The notes beneath the pieces are model-generated. The model was not told the DNA's origin and made no database searches. It worked only from the letters and a program-made list of their open reading frames with translations. From positions 13,402,001 to 13,466,000 of the forward strand of contig NC_056420.1 of assembly GCF_905147365.1 (NCBI RefSeq): a stretch of DNA of 64,000 nucleotides, in the 5' to 3' direction. Of the stretch, positions 10,926-22,127 are shown one piece after another. Origin of the DNA: Aricia agestis (lineage: Eukaryota; Arthropoda; Insecta; Lepidoptera; Lycaenidae). A program made the position numbers and the translations under genes. Numbering within the stretch: position 1 is the stretch's first letter; each line of letters begins with the position of its first letter.

Positions 10926-11052
10926 GGGCCTTGTTTACCACTTTCTGATAAAGTGTCTAATAGGCTATTCACAACTTTTTGACAGATTCTCCATACTTGA
11001 TATGTCAAGTTAATTGGTGGATAGCCTTATCAGGAAGTGGTGAAACAGGCCC
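10926..11052. mobile_element. Short MITE flanked by TTAA
   Basis: Imperfect inverted ends (gggccttgtttaccactt / aagtggtgaaacaggccc) lie directly between TTAA tetranucleotides at 10922-10925 and 11053-11056. TTAA duplication is the signature of piggyBac-type insertion. Confidence 0.6.
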
Positions 11053-11056
11053 TTAA

Positions 11057-12198
11057 AATAAAACAGCACCGGTGCAGTGAAGCGTCTAATAAATATTTTT
11101 TAAGTCCATTAAGGTGGGAGCTCACTTCAGGAAGTTAGCTGCGGTCATTCCACTTTTTGTAAGCAAACTCTTTAATCAAGAGTAACGGGCTACAGGGTGT
11201 CGTAAAATAAAACTTCGCCTGCGTATTTTAACGAAAAAAACCTTTACAAAAGTTGAAGTTACGCATTATATGTACAGAGTTTTATAAAGCGGCTTATTTT
11301 GTTGACTACTGAGATATAATATTTAATGGGTATCACGATCTAAATAGCCATCCTTTTATGTGATTTAATATTACATTTTGATTACACTCCATTATTTTTG
11401 TCAATAAGTAATTAACACGTGAAAATGTAAGATCTCGTTCACAGAGTGCTTTTATGTACGCTTAAATCTCACGCACGAGTCGGGTGCGTGAGAATTTAGG
11501 CACCCGTTGGGATCAAAAAGTATTATTTTTCGGACATGCGCAATCAAACTATGATAGGTTTCTGTTGCTTCTGTCACTCGTCCATTTATTTGCCTAAATA
11601 AAAGTAAAAATAATAATGACATTGTTGAATAGATACACTTCTGTAAAAACTTCAAAAACCGAGCACTTTCTAACTAGAGCCGTATTACCACTCACTTAAA
11701 TACCTATTTGACAAAACTTCGCTTGAATGCACCTTAGGATTAGAACACACTATGCTTAAGAATGCACCTGACCCTAACTTGACTACATACTTAAACCTAG
11801 ATCTCAAAATCTGTAAGGTCTAGAAAACTGTTTTTTTGTACAATTAGTAACTTCAGAGTTCAGTTCATGAAGATAAAATGCTCAAGACGAAAACACGATA
11901 AAGTACTGAAAAAATGCTCGATAGTTTCTTTTTTACAAAAAACCTTGTTTTAGACACATTTTTGCTTGAATCTTTAAAGTTTACTGCCTTTTTCTTTAAT
12001 ATTTTTTAATATCTAAAAAGGCATTGATAAAACCTAAATTTGCTCAAAATACTTTTTTCATTAACATTATAGTTCATCTTTTATTCAAGTAAAACTAACT
12101 TGGCGATGATTCCACGCCGTCCTTTTTCACCTGGCATGTGAAAGACGGGCGTAAGTGTGAAGAGAGAAGGACGATGTTTGATTTTTTGAGTCAGTAAG
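11057..12198. other. No gene recognised
   Basis: AT-rich. A minus frame at 11452-11655 begins with a hydrophobic stretch (MSLLFLLLF) but overlaps a small hairpin at about 11460-11500 and lacks splice or promoter context. An imperfect hairpin is the only structure seen. Confidence 0.35.
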
Positions 12199-12609
12199 CC
12201 CTCTTAAGAGGATACACCAGGGGCGAGAGAAATCAAAAATAGGTATTTGAAAATGTACTGCTGTCTCACCAATCTCAAGTCTCCCACCGCAGAGCGCGAT
12301 AGAGACAACACGACAAAAGTTCTAATAAAAGAACAGAAAATCTTCGATTCGTTGTCCGCTGATTCCTTCTCCAAAACTTCACACTTCTGGGTGTTTGAAC
12401 ACAGAGAAAAATCTGGCCATTTTTTTGGGTTTTTGGACGTTCTTATCTTTTTTAATAATAAAATTATGAAAAAAAAAGAAAACATAGGGACACGCTAATA
12501 GTGGCCATAGATATTCAGAAAAAAAAATCATAACTCTACCGGCGTTATCCAGGGAGGAAACAGGGGACAGCGTTTGTATGGAAAAACGGCGGTGTGGACT
12601 CCTCTTAAA
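12199..12609. mobile_element. Probable MITE with cctcttaa ends
   Basis: Short inverted ends (ccctcttaagaggatac / ggactcctcttaaac) bound about 410 bp containing two overlapping opposite frames. I read the frames as repeat-derived. The right part (ccatacaaacgctgtcccc in reverse) looks like a common lepidopteran repeat. Confidence 0.4.
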
Positions 12610-13254
12610 CGTAGCGATTTTCCAACTCATGTCAAGCCGCTTACACCTTCCTGCACGATGTGTGTATGGATACTTAATCAATCAATTAGGGACGAGACTC
12701 AGTGGTTCAGTAAGTGTTGGGGAAGTTCGAACGTGATCGCGATATAATCCCACTTCGAAGTTGCTGTAACTGAGAAGTTACGCTTCCGAACTTCTTGTAT
12801 ATTAAGAGGAAAAGTTTGCGATCGAATACTACGGATATGTAATCATGGAAACAGTGTATTGTTAGTAGTGGAGAGATGATAATACTCTTATATTTACAAA
12901 CCAATTTAAGCTTGAATTGCTGCACCGGGTTAGATGATATTTCATATGCAGCTATGGTCGCCGGCAGGATGGTGCCAGGTGGTGCATTTGCACCCCTTGG
13001 GATCTCGGGATCAACAGGAACTATTGAAATAAAACGCCGTCTGTAACCCTATAACCATGCCGTACTAAGATAGTTCGTAACGTTCGGCACTAAATGTATT
13101 CTGTTGACGTAAATACTCACTGTTGTTATTAAAATAAAAAGAAAAGAAGAAAATTAAAATTTGCACCCCTTGGAAATTATTTCAACTAAAATTTAAACGG
13201 AAATTCTTCTAACGTTTAAACTTCTAGATACTGACCACAACTTTGGCACGTTGA
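12610..13254. other. No feature recognised
   Basis: Includes a short 'caccccttgg' motif used twice (about 12991 and 13164). No gene or repeat terminus supported. Confidence 0.4.
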
Positions 13255-13428
13255 AATTAGTTTATCGAGGGGAAACCGTACATTTTATCGTATCGTATCG
13301 TATAATATGTCCTTTCCAAGGACTCAAAGTGTCTGAGTTCAGTTCTCAATTTTAGCGAATTAAACAAGAATAGGTAACAAACAGAGAGACAAACTTACGC
13401 ATTTACAGTATAAGTATAGATTTGCCGC
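13255..13428 (-). mobile_element. Lep1-type Helitron fragment with a (TATCG)n insertion
   Basis: The reverse complement ends in the usual head ('ctatacttatac...aaatgcgtaag') and includes the 'cctttccaaggactcaaagt' block. A short tatcg repeat lies at about 13284-13303. Confidence 0.5.
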
Positions 13429-14277
13429 TATAATGCGGAGTAAACAGTCCAGGGTCCACATGTTGTTAAAAAGCGATCCCTTGTCTCGCGCGTGACGCGG
13501 ATACGAATGTGACTTAAGATTCCATAAATCCAATATTTTATCAATTTGTGATATCCATCATTGTTGAGGGAGATGGGACGAAAAATTGCGGGTCCTCAAT
13601 ACGAAATATTGCAATTTGTTTTGAGAGTGTAGTTTCGTTTGCATCGAGCCCTTGAATACAAAAATATTCATAATCATTTTCATAAAAACAATTTAATTTA
13701 AAAAGCAATTATAAAACATAGTCCGAATGAATTAGGAATCCTGTGAAGAATGTGGATATTGGATACCTTATTTTACTCCCTTAGAATGTTGCTGCTATTA
13801 GATGTACTTTAAAAATCCCTTCCTATTTTATGGTACTTTTAATATCTCCAAAAATATGTGTACTATTCATGATAATAATTTATGTCAAGTAGTTTTCATG
13901 TGAGGGTCTTGTGAGGGCCTTACTTTACTCACATATTTTATACCGATAATATTATTAAGTATTAAGAATGTTATGTGTATAATTGTACCCACAATCATAA
14001 TAAAAACATTTTAAAAGGCGCAACAATATATTTCAACGTTGCCTATTTGCCATTCCATTAGCAGCGGCGTTATCAAATTGTGTAAAATAAAACGTTCCAC
14101 TCACGTCCTTTCCCGACCGTATCTCGTACGAAATATTTATAAAAGTGCAATTAGATAATTAGATGAACCCCCATAATGAGACCCGGCATATTTCAGGGCT
14201 TTCATTAGCAGGGTCGGCCACTCAAAAGAGGCTTACGAAATTAAGGTAAAAATTGAAGCCCCTTAAACTTACCCGTT
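13429..14277. other. No feature recognised
   Basis: AT-rich sequence leading into the exon candidate at 14352. It looks like intron, without diagnostic structure. Confidence 0.4.
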
Positions 14278-14351
14278 ATGTTCCAAAATGTTTTAACTTT
14301 AATAGAATATTCTTTTGAAGGTTTAATATTTTCAAAGTTTCGGGTGCTTAG

Positions 14352-14442
14352 CGGTATCAAAGAGTTGAGTTCTTTGATGTACAGTCACGTGCAAGAGCGG
14401 TTAAGGGCCATTATTGTTAACAGCGTGCTGGAAGATATACAG
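14352..14442 (+). CDS. Candidate internal coding exon, unknown gene
   Basis: A 91-nt segment, GC-richer than its flanks, bounded by 'gtgcttag|C' (acceptor) and 'GATATACAG|GTATAT' (donor). It reads as one open frame entering in phase 2 and leaving in phase 0. The peptide begins GIKELSSLMYSHVQ and ends IIVNSVLEDIQ: amphipathic and helical-looking, with no simple sequence. I do not recognise the family. The acceptor has only a short pyrimidine tract and no partner exon was found nearby, so this could be chance. Antisense reading has early stops. Confidence 0.35.
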
Positions 14443-14641
14443 GTATATAATTTGGTAAAATAAATTAAATCTACTGCTTATGTATGAATGTTTTTGGTAA
14501 ATAAGGAACGCGTTGCGCTGCAAGATTTCCAAAAGAAGTGACTAAACCGCAGGAGCGGGCATATATTTTCACCTTGCAGTAAGAAGAGCGGGGGATTTTT
14601 TTATGCTCTATCTTTCAAATGGTTACGATCAGCTCTCAGAT

Positions 14642-15000
14642 CAGTAGACAAGTGGCAAGCGATTATCATAAACGCCAACAAAATGTATGGGATTTGACAT
14701 AAATAATCGCTATATACTAATCCCCTTACTAATAAACGTTGTATAAGCTTTGAATAGTTATACAGTGTTTTGTCTTCTTCAATCCAATTAAAAATGTAAC
14801 TTGTGTGACAGGAACAAAACACTGTATAACTATTCAAAGCTTATACAATGTTTATTAGTAAGGGGGTAAATGTATGCTACGAGTATGCTACGAGGGTCGA
14901 CTTTACAGCGGTCAAGCTATAGTGAAGCGATGACTTAAATATTTCAAATCGCATATATTTTGTTGGCGTTTACGATAATCGCTAGCCACTTGTCTACTAG
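14642..15000. mobile_element. MITE interrupted by another MITE
   Basis: Outer inverted repeats: cagtagacaagtggcaagcg... and ...cgctagccacttgtctactag. Same family as 31251-31428. A palindromic element at 14722-14865 sits in its left half. Confidence 0.7.
14722..14865. mobile_element. Nested MITE with 52-bp inverted repeats
   Basis: Arms 14722-14773 and 14814-14865 (ccccttactaataaac...) differ at one position. The loop is about 40 bp. It was inserted after the outer MITE. Confidence 0.8.
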
Positions 15001-15269
15001 GGTAGGCCACGTGTCACAAAATATTATGTGCACAACGCCACTAAAGAAGTTTAAATGCACTTCAAAGTCTTCAAAAAATTCTAACTGCCAAACACGGACG
15101 TAAAAAAAAATACGGACGGATCGCCATTAAGAAATGAGTGAAGCACCCTTAATAAGCCCAGGCGATCATATGTACACATCTTGCACAAACACTCGCACTG
15201 TAATAAGCCGATCGTACCGCCATTACGCAATTAGACTGCATCGCGGTGACACATCTTTGTCATTCATAA

Positions 15270-15355
15270 ATAAAAATAAATATGCCATCTTGTGTTGTAA
15301 AATGGTGCAAGAACCAATACAACCTTACACAAAAAACATCAAGGAATAATATTTC
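15270..15355 (+). pseudogene. THAP-domain N-terminus, frameshifted
   Basis: From an ATG at 15280 the frame reads MPSCVVKWCKNQYNLTQKTS. This matches the start of the C2CH THAP finger (M-P-x-C-x4-C...). The expected F-H-K follows only in another frame (IFHK just after 15345), so a base has been lost or gained. A GTAAG donor-like site follows directly. The remaining CxxC/H ligands and the transposase core are absent nearby. Likely the broken first exon of the surrounding transposon. Confidence 0.5.
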
Positions 15356-15589
15356 ATAAGTAAGATAACATATTTTTAAAGTATTTTGATAAAATAATGT
15401 AAATATTAATTCAACTTCAACAGGTCAGTAATGTCCATAACAAAGTGGGGAAATTTTCCCCAAACCGGGGAAAATTTTAAATTATTTTTAAATAATCAAA
15501 TAATTAATTTTATTGTCTTTTATTAGTGTCATGTAAGTATTTAGCATACTATTGACCAGTAATTAGGCAGGAATACAATAATAGGGGTG

Positions 15590-15983
15590 TAGACAGTAAA
15601 CGAAATCTAATACAAATTATTGTTTTTTTGAGAGTTTGTATTATAGAATTACCGAAAATGGACATATTTTACGTAATAACTTTATAATATTTTTTATATT
15701 TAATAAGTGATTTTTTAAATTGAAATAAGAGTGTATTTATTTTTTATACATATTTTTAGGTGTAACAAAATACTTATGTACTATCAGAGAAGTTGATGCA
15801 AATCGGGGACATAAGTAGTTTGGTTGCGTTACGTCAAACCCAGCCGACAGATCACAATTAACATTGAATTGACATAAGTATTCGACCAAATAACGTTGGT
15901 CTGTCAGTTGCATAGGAATCAACTTCCTTGATGGTACATCTGCAAAATAAATGTATTTCCTAAAAATAGTCTACACCCCTATT
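15590..15983. mobile_element. Short-TIR element with a nested MITE
   Basis: Ends aataggggtgtagac and gtctacacccctatt form about 15-bp inverted repeats. The element contains the 'tactatcag' MITE at 15777-15930 and itself lies in the THAP-bearing transposon. Confidence 0.55.
15777..15930. mobile_element. 'tactatcag' family MITE
   Basis: Ends 'gtactatcagagaagttgat' and 'atcaacttccttgatggtac' are inverted. Shares the centre 'gacagatcacaattaacatt' with the copy at 56724. Confidence 0.7.
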
Positions 15984-16020
15984 AATTTCTTAATTTACAA
16001 AAGTGGAACTGTTGTTTGAC

Positions 16021-16160
16021 GACCTCTGTGGCTCAGTGGGTGGGCTGTCGGTGGCTCAAGCCGGGGGTCGCGGGTTCGAATCCTGCCGACGGAACAAAAA
16101 GTTTTCAAAGTTCCTGGGTCATGGGTGTGTATTAAATATGTGTATCATATAATAATAAAG
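16021..16160 (+). mobile_element. tRNA-headed SINE, family 1, 3'-truncated
   Basis: An A-box-like 'tggctcagtggg' and a perfect B box 'ggttcgaatcc' are spaced as in a tRNA, but the sequence does not fold to a canonical tRNA acceptor stem. The tail 'aacaaaaagttttcaa' and 'gtgtattaaatatgtgtat' match 47037-47310. RNA polymerase III promoter; no protein. Confidence 0.7.
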
Positions 16161-16828
16161 ACCTCTAGACCAGGAATAAATTTAACACCATGTTAGGTGA
16201 TTTGATTTGACGTTAGCGCATGGTAGAACTCTCGATAGCTCTAACAGGCCGTTAACTGATTTAACAAGCCATTATTTATTTAACATTACTTGATTGTTTG
16301 ATGAAACGGGTTACGGGACTTAAGTATCTTATATCTTTTCGTATACAGGTTTCTTATATAGGTTTCGGGGGCGATAAATCTGTCTAGCTAGGAATTATTT
16401 TTAGAAAATGTCATTTTATTCGTGTTTTATCGAATACCGAGCAAAGCTCGGTCAAATAGCTAGTAATAATTTTATTATTGTAAATGTTTGTACATAATCA
16501 TTATTACTAATAATGTTATGTAAATAATATACTTCTCTGTACGTAACATGTGTTTTTTTTCTATCTATAGTGTCATAAAAATAATATTTTCATTATGACA
16601 TCTTTAACAACCGCTTACATTTCTGATGCGAAAAAAACATAAAAATATGTTTAAGTATAAAAAATACATTTAACTTGTCTGAGTTTACAAAATTTAAAAA
16701 GTAGGGAAATTTATGATTTATATGGCAACCCTCATATCACGCACACGTCCTACACGGGCGGCCATAACTAGGCTTCACTCGTGATTAGAGAAGTTTACGT
16801 CCGTACTTTTTTTACGTCTGTGCTGCCA

Positions 16829-17895
16829 AACATAAAAATTCTATGCACAAACTCAGTTAGAAATAAACGATTAAAATAGAAAAATAACAAGCGATCAAAG
16901 CTGTATAGAATTTTATTCGCGAGACTCCTTAATTTAGCGCAGCTCTGTCAACAGAAATTGCGACGTAGAATTTTGTTTTGAAACATTTCATATAAAAGGT
17001 ATTTTTGAACGAACGGAACTCGGAACATTTCCGTACGGTACAAAATGTCCGACATCAAAGGTCCTCCTTGGCCCTTCACGTAATAGTTCGTTGAAATATT
17101 ACGAACAAAAAGACAAGTAAACGCCGTTTACAATAAACGTTAAAAGATTTCGGAGTATCAGGGTATATTTTTAATTGAGGGATGCGATTTATTTATAGTA
17201 TTCTATTTTGGTATTCGTTCTTTTCAATTATTTAAATTTATCCACCGATGTTTTGTTTCTTAGTAGACTTACTGTAAAGCTTTTATTTTGGAATTATGTG
17301 TATGTAGTCGCAAATTTTGTACTTTGGACCCAATCCTTACAATTAAAAAAGTATATTTGTATATGACGTCACAATTGTACCATGTTTAATATTCCTAGTG
17401 CTTAACTTTTATAACGACAAAACACATATTATTATTAAAGTGTGAAATATGAATGCAGTAATATTTTTCATAGCATCATACTGCTAGTGCCCAGTACCTA
17501 TAATCTTGAAGCGAGGCGTGGAGAATGGCCAAAAACGTTTTAAACCTGAAACTGCACCAAGAATTTTTCGAAAATACTACTAGCAGAAAATCCTTCCCGC
17601 TTTTTGTGTGTTGTTGTTCACTATTCATTTACTTCTACTTAAAAATGTTCTTCTTCTAAATACCAAGCTAAAACGTTCTAGTACAAAAATACTATTGATT
17701 AGCCCAAACTCGGCTACCGAGTTACGTAAGTTATCAAACTTGGGCCTCGCGGGAGTTCGGGCGTCAGGCAGTTCCGGAGTGGCAGCCGTAGTAATTATTG
17801 GCCTGAGACCATTGCGGTATGAGATCGAAAACTGCGGTTTGTAGAGAGGTTACACGGTGAATTATTGTTAATACTTAATAAATACTTTTTTTTAA
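16829..17895. other. No gene recognised
   Basis: Mostly AT-rich. The segment at 17695-17850 is GC-richer and open in the plus frame (SPNSATELRKLSNLGLAG...), with a small palindrome actcggctaccgagt. No splice partner, so not called. Confidence 0.35.
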
Positions 17896-18225
17896 ACGTG
17901 GGAGAGCAATGCTTCGGCACGAATGGGCCGGCTCGACCGGAGAAATACCACGTTCTCACAGAAAACCGGCGTGAAACAGCGCTTGCGCTGTGTTTCGCCG
18001 AGTGAGTGGGTTTACCGGAAGCCCAATCCCCTACCCTATTCCCTTCCTTACCTTCCCCTATTCCCTTCCCTTCCCTTCCCTACCCTCCCTTATTACCCTA
18101 TTCCCTCTAAAAGGCCGGCAACGCACTTGCAGCTCTTCTGATGCTGCGAGTGTCCATGGGCGACGGAAGTTGCTTTCCATCAGGTGACCCGTTTGCTCGT
18201 TTGCCCCATAATTTCATTAAAAAAA
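17896..18225 (+). mobile_element. GC-rich poly(A) retroelement, copy 2
   Basis: Near-complete plus copy: acgtgggagagc head, CCCTA/TTCCC-rich middle, 'aaaaggccggcaacgcactt' tail and A-rich end. Repeat-derived frames cross it. Confidence 0.85.
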
Positions 18226-18303
18226 CACTGTTTAAAAATAAATTGAAATTATAGCGAGATAATATTGTGTATTTATATTAGTTTCTCGACAACCGTTGCA
18301 ACA

Positions 18304-18502
18304 TCTTAATATATAAAAATAAGTCGGGTTTTCCTTCCTGACGCTACAACTATAGAACCGATTTCCACGGTTTTGCATTCGTTGGAAAGGTCTCGGGCTC
18401 CGTGAGGTCTGTAGAAAAAAAAATCAGAAAAAATTTCAAGAGAAAAGCAGGAAAACAGGGAAAATCATTTTATGGCAAAACAACGTTTGCCGGGACAGCT
18501 GG
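18304..18502 (+). mobile_element. Helitron-like element, family 3
   Basis: Starts TCTTAATATATAAAAATAAG and ends ...gccgggacagCTGG. The CTGG end still fits the CTRR rule. The middle 'accgatttccacggttttgc' differs from families 1 and 2. Confidence 0.5.
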
Positions 18503-18830
18503 TTGTTCATAAAAGTTACTATGTAGTCTGTTTAGGGAAATCTGTCGCTTCTATCGCCTCTGGATGTATCTCTAGTCGCTAAAAAGCCGTGCCTTTGAGT
18601 TTATTATTTTTTCTTCATTCTTTATAGATCTAGTAGAAAATCCTAATGATTAAAATAATGTTATGTATCAAATGAATTTTATCTCGTCAACCGAAAGATT
18701 TAGATTGTAGATAAAGCAGAAACAAATAATGAGTAATGGTAATAGGCGCCATATATAGCCAATAGACAAGGACCTACGTCAGGAAGACTCATATAAATAT
18801 CCGCAAATGCCATTCATAAATCTGAGCCCC
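18503..18830. other. No feature recognised
   Basis: AT-rich sequence between the Helitron-like element and the tandem duplication. Confidence 0.4.
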
Positions 18831-19168
18831 TAGCCAAGACGTTTTCTTTATCGCTTCTTTATAGAAACGCCGTTCAGAATATTGTATGGAATTGACATAA
18901 GAAAAGAAAACCTCTTGGCTAAAGGGCCAGATTGCAAAGCCAATTCCACTATCCGAAGACGAAACATTCGCCGTACCTTATTGTACCGTTCCCTCCCGTT
19001 GTAACCTAGCCAAGATTTTTCTTTATCGTTTCTTTATAGAAACGCCGATCAAAATTTTGTATGGAATTGACATAACAAAAGAAAACCTCTTGGCTAAAGG
19101 GCCAGATTGCAAAGCCAATTCCATTATCCGAAGACGAAACATTCGCCGTACTTTATTGTACCGTTCAT
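18831..19168. repeat. Two tandem copies of a 176-bp MITE-derived unit
   Basis: The unit from 'tagccaaga' at 18831 restarts at 19007 and continues to 'ttgtaccgttc' near 19168. Each unit holds a short inverted element bounded by 'gccaaga' and 'tcttggc', related to the MITEs at 22128 and 52895. Confidence 0.75.
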
Positions 19169-19724
19169 AGTATTCTAAATCAACCTAATAGACAATAGTA
19201 GATCAATATGCAGAATAACAATGCAGGTTTTCAATTTTTCTCGTGGGTTAATCGCGCTGGCGCGTTTCCAGGCAGTAAATCCTGTTCCGACTCGTTGGCC
19301 GATATTAAATGCCCCAGTCTCCCCTAAATTGGACTTTATATAAATAACATCTAATTTCGCACCGTATATTATGTTGCATCGCTCGTTGCTCTGTCATTAC
19401 TGTTTTATTCCTTTATTCAAACATTAATATATGCAAACTACCCTGATTCTACTTTCTTTAAATATAAATGAAAGCAGTATACCGACTTCTGCTAAGTTTA
19501 TTTCTTGTTTATGGAAAACATTTACGATATAATGAACACGATTCGATTTAGTCATAATTATTATAATGGTAAATTAATTTAGTAGTTTTTTTGTAGTGTT
19601 TAGTCAAATGCCATTGGATAGTTTTATATTGTATCTATTAACAGCGGAGTAAGTAAGCACTTAGAGAAATAATTTAAATTTTATTTTTATGGTAGTTTTT
19701 TCTTAAATAACATACCTTATATCG
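19169..19724. other. No feature recognised
   Basis: AT-rich; no exon or repeat ends supported. Confidence 0.4.
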
Positions 19725-20009
19725 ATTGTGCGCTTTTATAATTTTGGACGTGGCGGTAATATCGTGGACGTCCGCGGTAAAACGATAACATAGGGAAGCA
19801 AATGTATGGAAATATATGAAGACGCTTTTAAATTTCCGTCGACGATAACTTTTTAACGTGCACGTTAGAGGACATCACGACGTCTACACTCAACTGAACC
19901 GCACAGAACGTCCACGGTCAAATCAAAAGGGCATTTAACGTACCCAACGTTTTATCGTGGAAGTCGGCGTCCACGATAACGTGACGCCCAGAATTACAAA
20001 AGCGCACAA
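19725..20009. mobile_element. MITE with tgtgcgcttttataattttgg ends
   Basis: The left end is matched in reverse by 'ccagaattacaaaagcgcaca', and the inner 'cgtggacgtcc' is also mirrored. About 285 bp, non-coding. Confidence 0.65.
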
Positions 20010-20365
20010 TGAAATGACAATCGTAATTGTCCCGAAGGTTCCAGAAACCCAGAATGAAACAGAATAAACCCGCGTTCCATATTATATTCGAATTTTGAAT
20101 TAACATAAAACTACATTTTCATGCATAAATCGTGTAATTTCATTGCAAAGTCCGGAAGTGAGAATTCGCAACACTTTGCCGCTAGAATTTTTCGTGCAAG
20201 TTGGATTCCACAATGTAGTTATAACTTTGGAATGACATTTGTATTTATATAAAAGCTGGACTTATTTCTCGCGTTATGGAAATCTGTTCTACGGGAACTT
20301 GTACAAAAAGAGAAGCATTAATGTTACGAACAAAAATTGTGTATCGGAGTTAAGTGCTATATTAT

Positions 20366-20872
20366 AATGATTATACATTAAAGACGGGAAAGGACAAAGG
20401 ATACTTTTGATCGCGGAAAAAACATACGGTTCCAACGCAATTTTCATCTATATTGCGCGAGCTTTGTACACTCTAAATAAATTTTTTGACGTGGGAGAGT
20501 CATGCTTCGGCACGAATGGACCGGCTCGACTGGAGAAATACCACGTTCTCACAGAAAACCGGCGTGAAACAGCGCTTGCGCTGTGTTTCGCCGAGTGAGT
20601 GAGTTTACCGAAGGCCCAATCCCCTACCCTATTTCCTTCCCTACCCTTCCCTATTCCCTTCCCTTCCCATCCCTAGCCTCCCCTATTACCTCATTCCCTC
20701 TTAAAAGGCCGGCAACGCACCTGCAGCTCTTCTGATGCTGCGAGTGTCCATGGGCGACGGAAGTTGCTTTCCATCAGGTGACCTGGTACCCCCTTATTTC
20801 ATTAAAAAATTTTTTCGAAAGAACCGTACGTTTTTCCGCGATCAAAAATGTCTTTTGTCCTTTCCCGTGGCA
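20366..20872. mobile_element. Inverted Lep1-type fragments around a retroelement
   Basis: A plus Helitron fragment (20366-20437, 'gacgggaaaggacaaaggat') is mirrored by a minus fragment (20818-20872). The GC-rich retroelement lies exactly between. Either an inverted duplication of the target or two independent fragments. Confidence 0.55.
20489..20809 (+). mobile_element. GC-rich poly(A) retroelement, copy 3
   Basis: Full-length plus copy with the 'gacgtgggagagtcatgctt' head and a short A tail. A small deletion lies in the conserved tail ('gtgacctggtaccccc'). Confidence 0.85.
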
Positions 20873-21414
20873 CAGATTACTACATAGTTACTTCCGACTT
20901 CGTAACCGGTGGTATATTTTATATTGGCTTGGCGTCTATCAAAATCGATACACGGATAAAGGGAATTAAAAAGGTAAGGATATACTCGTGCATTAGGAAG
21001 CAGAGAGTGATAAAAAGAGAATCTACCAAGAGATAAAAAAAGCATAGAAGTTCCACTATGAAATAAGGGATATAAAGAGATTTTCTGTTACCGATAAGAT
21101 CTCCAGTGCGCTCTATTTATGGCTTTGTTAATCAATTGTTAACGGATGATTTAATACGAGCTCTAAGCGCTTAGGAGTCAGTCGCTTAAGAATTGAATCT
21201 ATATTCTAACAATACTGACTACAACAAGGTTTGAGCCGAAGCGCAGACTGACTACTGACGATCAACCAACCAATTAAACACCACGTGATGTCATACATTA
21301 TGTCGTTATTAAAACTATACCCTACGTCCTTCATTTAGGCTATTTAGTTTATTCCAAACATCATACAGTCAAATATTATTTAACACAAAACTTGAGTTAC
21401 AAACTTAATTACAA
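20873..21414. other. No feature recognised
   Basis: No repeat or exon supported; overlapping antisense frames at 20842-21045 cancel each other as evidence. Confidence 0.4.
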
Positions 21415-21777
21415 CTAAAATTTAAAAAATGTACAATCGCAAGTATGTTCAGTGCCACCGCAATAGACAGAACGAACCAGTAGGTCGAAGTGTTCTCGAT
21501 ACGTTTGATGTAGTACGTCATATTGGCGCGCGCCGCGCTGTGACACTGCGTAGTGCGTAACTGAGCCGTTCATTACGTCATGTGAGTACCCGCCCCGGTT
21601 TGTCAGTTTGTTGGAAGGCGCCCTACTAAGGTTCGTTATGTCTACTGTGGTGCTACAAAGCACCAGTGGTCCGTCTGCACTAACCACAATCGATATTCCA
21701 ACAAGACAGGCCACAAGGATCGGGAGGTTAACTCTACTAATTGAAAGTTTCTTCGAGGAATTTCCGGTAATTTCCAC
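21415..21777 (-). CDS. Open frame with hydrophobic leader, unknown
   Basis: The longest minus open frame that does not lie on a repeat (120 codons). It begins at GTG; there is no ATG, and the frame stays open upstream to about 21808. Residues about 16-34 (NLPILVACLVGISIVVSADG) look like a signal peptide or membrane segment. The rest is polar with several cysteines and ends CDCTFFKF. If spliced, CTTCTTGAG|CGAAAG near 21811 could be an acceptor in phase with the 63.8-kb exon. The opposite strand is also open (21608-21859), which weakens the case. I do not recognise it. Confidence 0.25.
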   Translation of the reverse strand: MEITGNSSKKLSISRVNLPILVACLVGISIVVSADGPLVLCSTTVDITNLSRAPSNKLTNRGGYSHDVMNGSVTHYAVSQRGARQYDVLHQTYREHFDLLVRSVYCGGTEHTCDCTFFKF

Positions 21778-21859
21778 CCGGACGTTGCGTAAGCGAATTA
21801 CTTTCGCTCAAGAAGTTTCCAGAAATAGATCAAGTTCCAATTTTGTATGGAAAGGATAA

Positions 21860-22127
21860 ACAATTTTGTATTGTCAGTGACTGGGGGTAACGAGGGGTGA
21901 AATTTCTTGCGATAGAAAACAAAATATTGTTGTGATGTTATAATACAACCTTAATTCGTGTAGGCGTTTATTCGTAAAGGTTGTTTTTTTAATTCAACTA
22001 AAATGCCACTTTATGGCTAGGCTATAGGTTTCATTACTGGATCAGAAGGGTAGTATTAAGTCTCCGAGAATGACCTTAGAATAGTTTTACTACGTACTCA
22101 CGAGAAAACCTTGTCATCTAACCAAGA
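21860..22127. other. No feature recognised
   Basis: AT-rich linker. Confidence 0.4.

Larger units (their letters stand above)
15086..16828 (+). mobile_element. TIR transposon remnant with a THAP-finger fragment
   Basis: Inverted ends are cacggacgtaaaaaaaaata at about 15093 and the complement of 'acagacgtaaaaaaagtacg' ending near 16822, with weaker similarity further in ('agtgaagc'). Inside are the THAP start (15270), a TIR element (15590-15983) and a tRNA-SINE (16021). THAP fingers occur in P-superfamily transposases, so this may be a P-like relic. The boundaries and pairing of the ends are tentative. Confidence 0.4.

Noticed and set aside
11452..11655. Minus frame with signal-peptide-like start (MSLLFLLLF)
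   Set aside because: AT-rich hydrophobic codons are expected by chance; no promoter, splice site or conservation signal, and the 3' part overlaps a hairpin.
12204..12681. Three overlapping frames on both strands
   Set aside because: They overlap a probable MITE with cctcttaa ends and share the same DNA in opposite directions.
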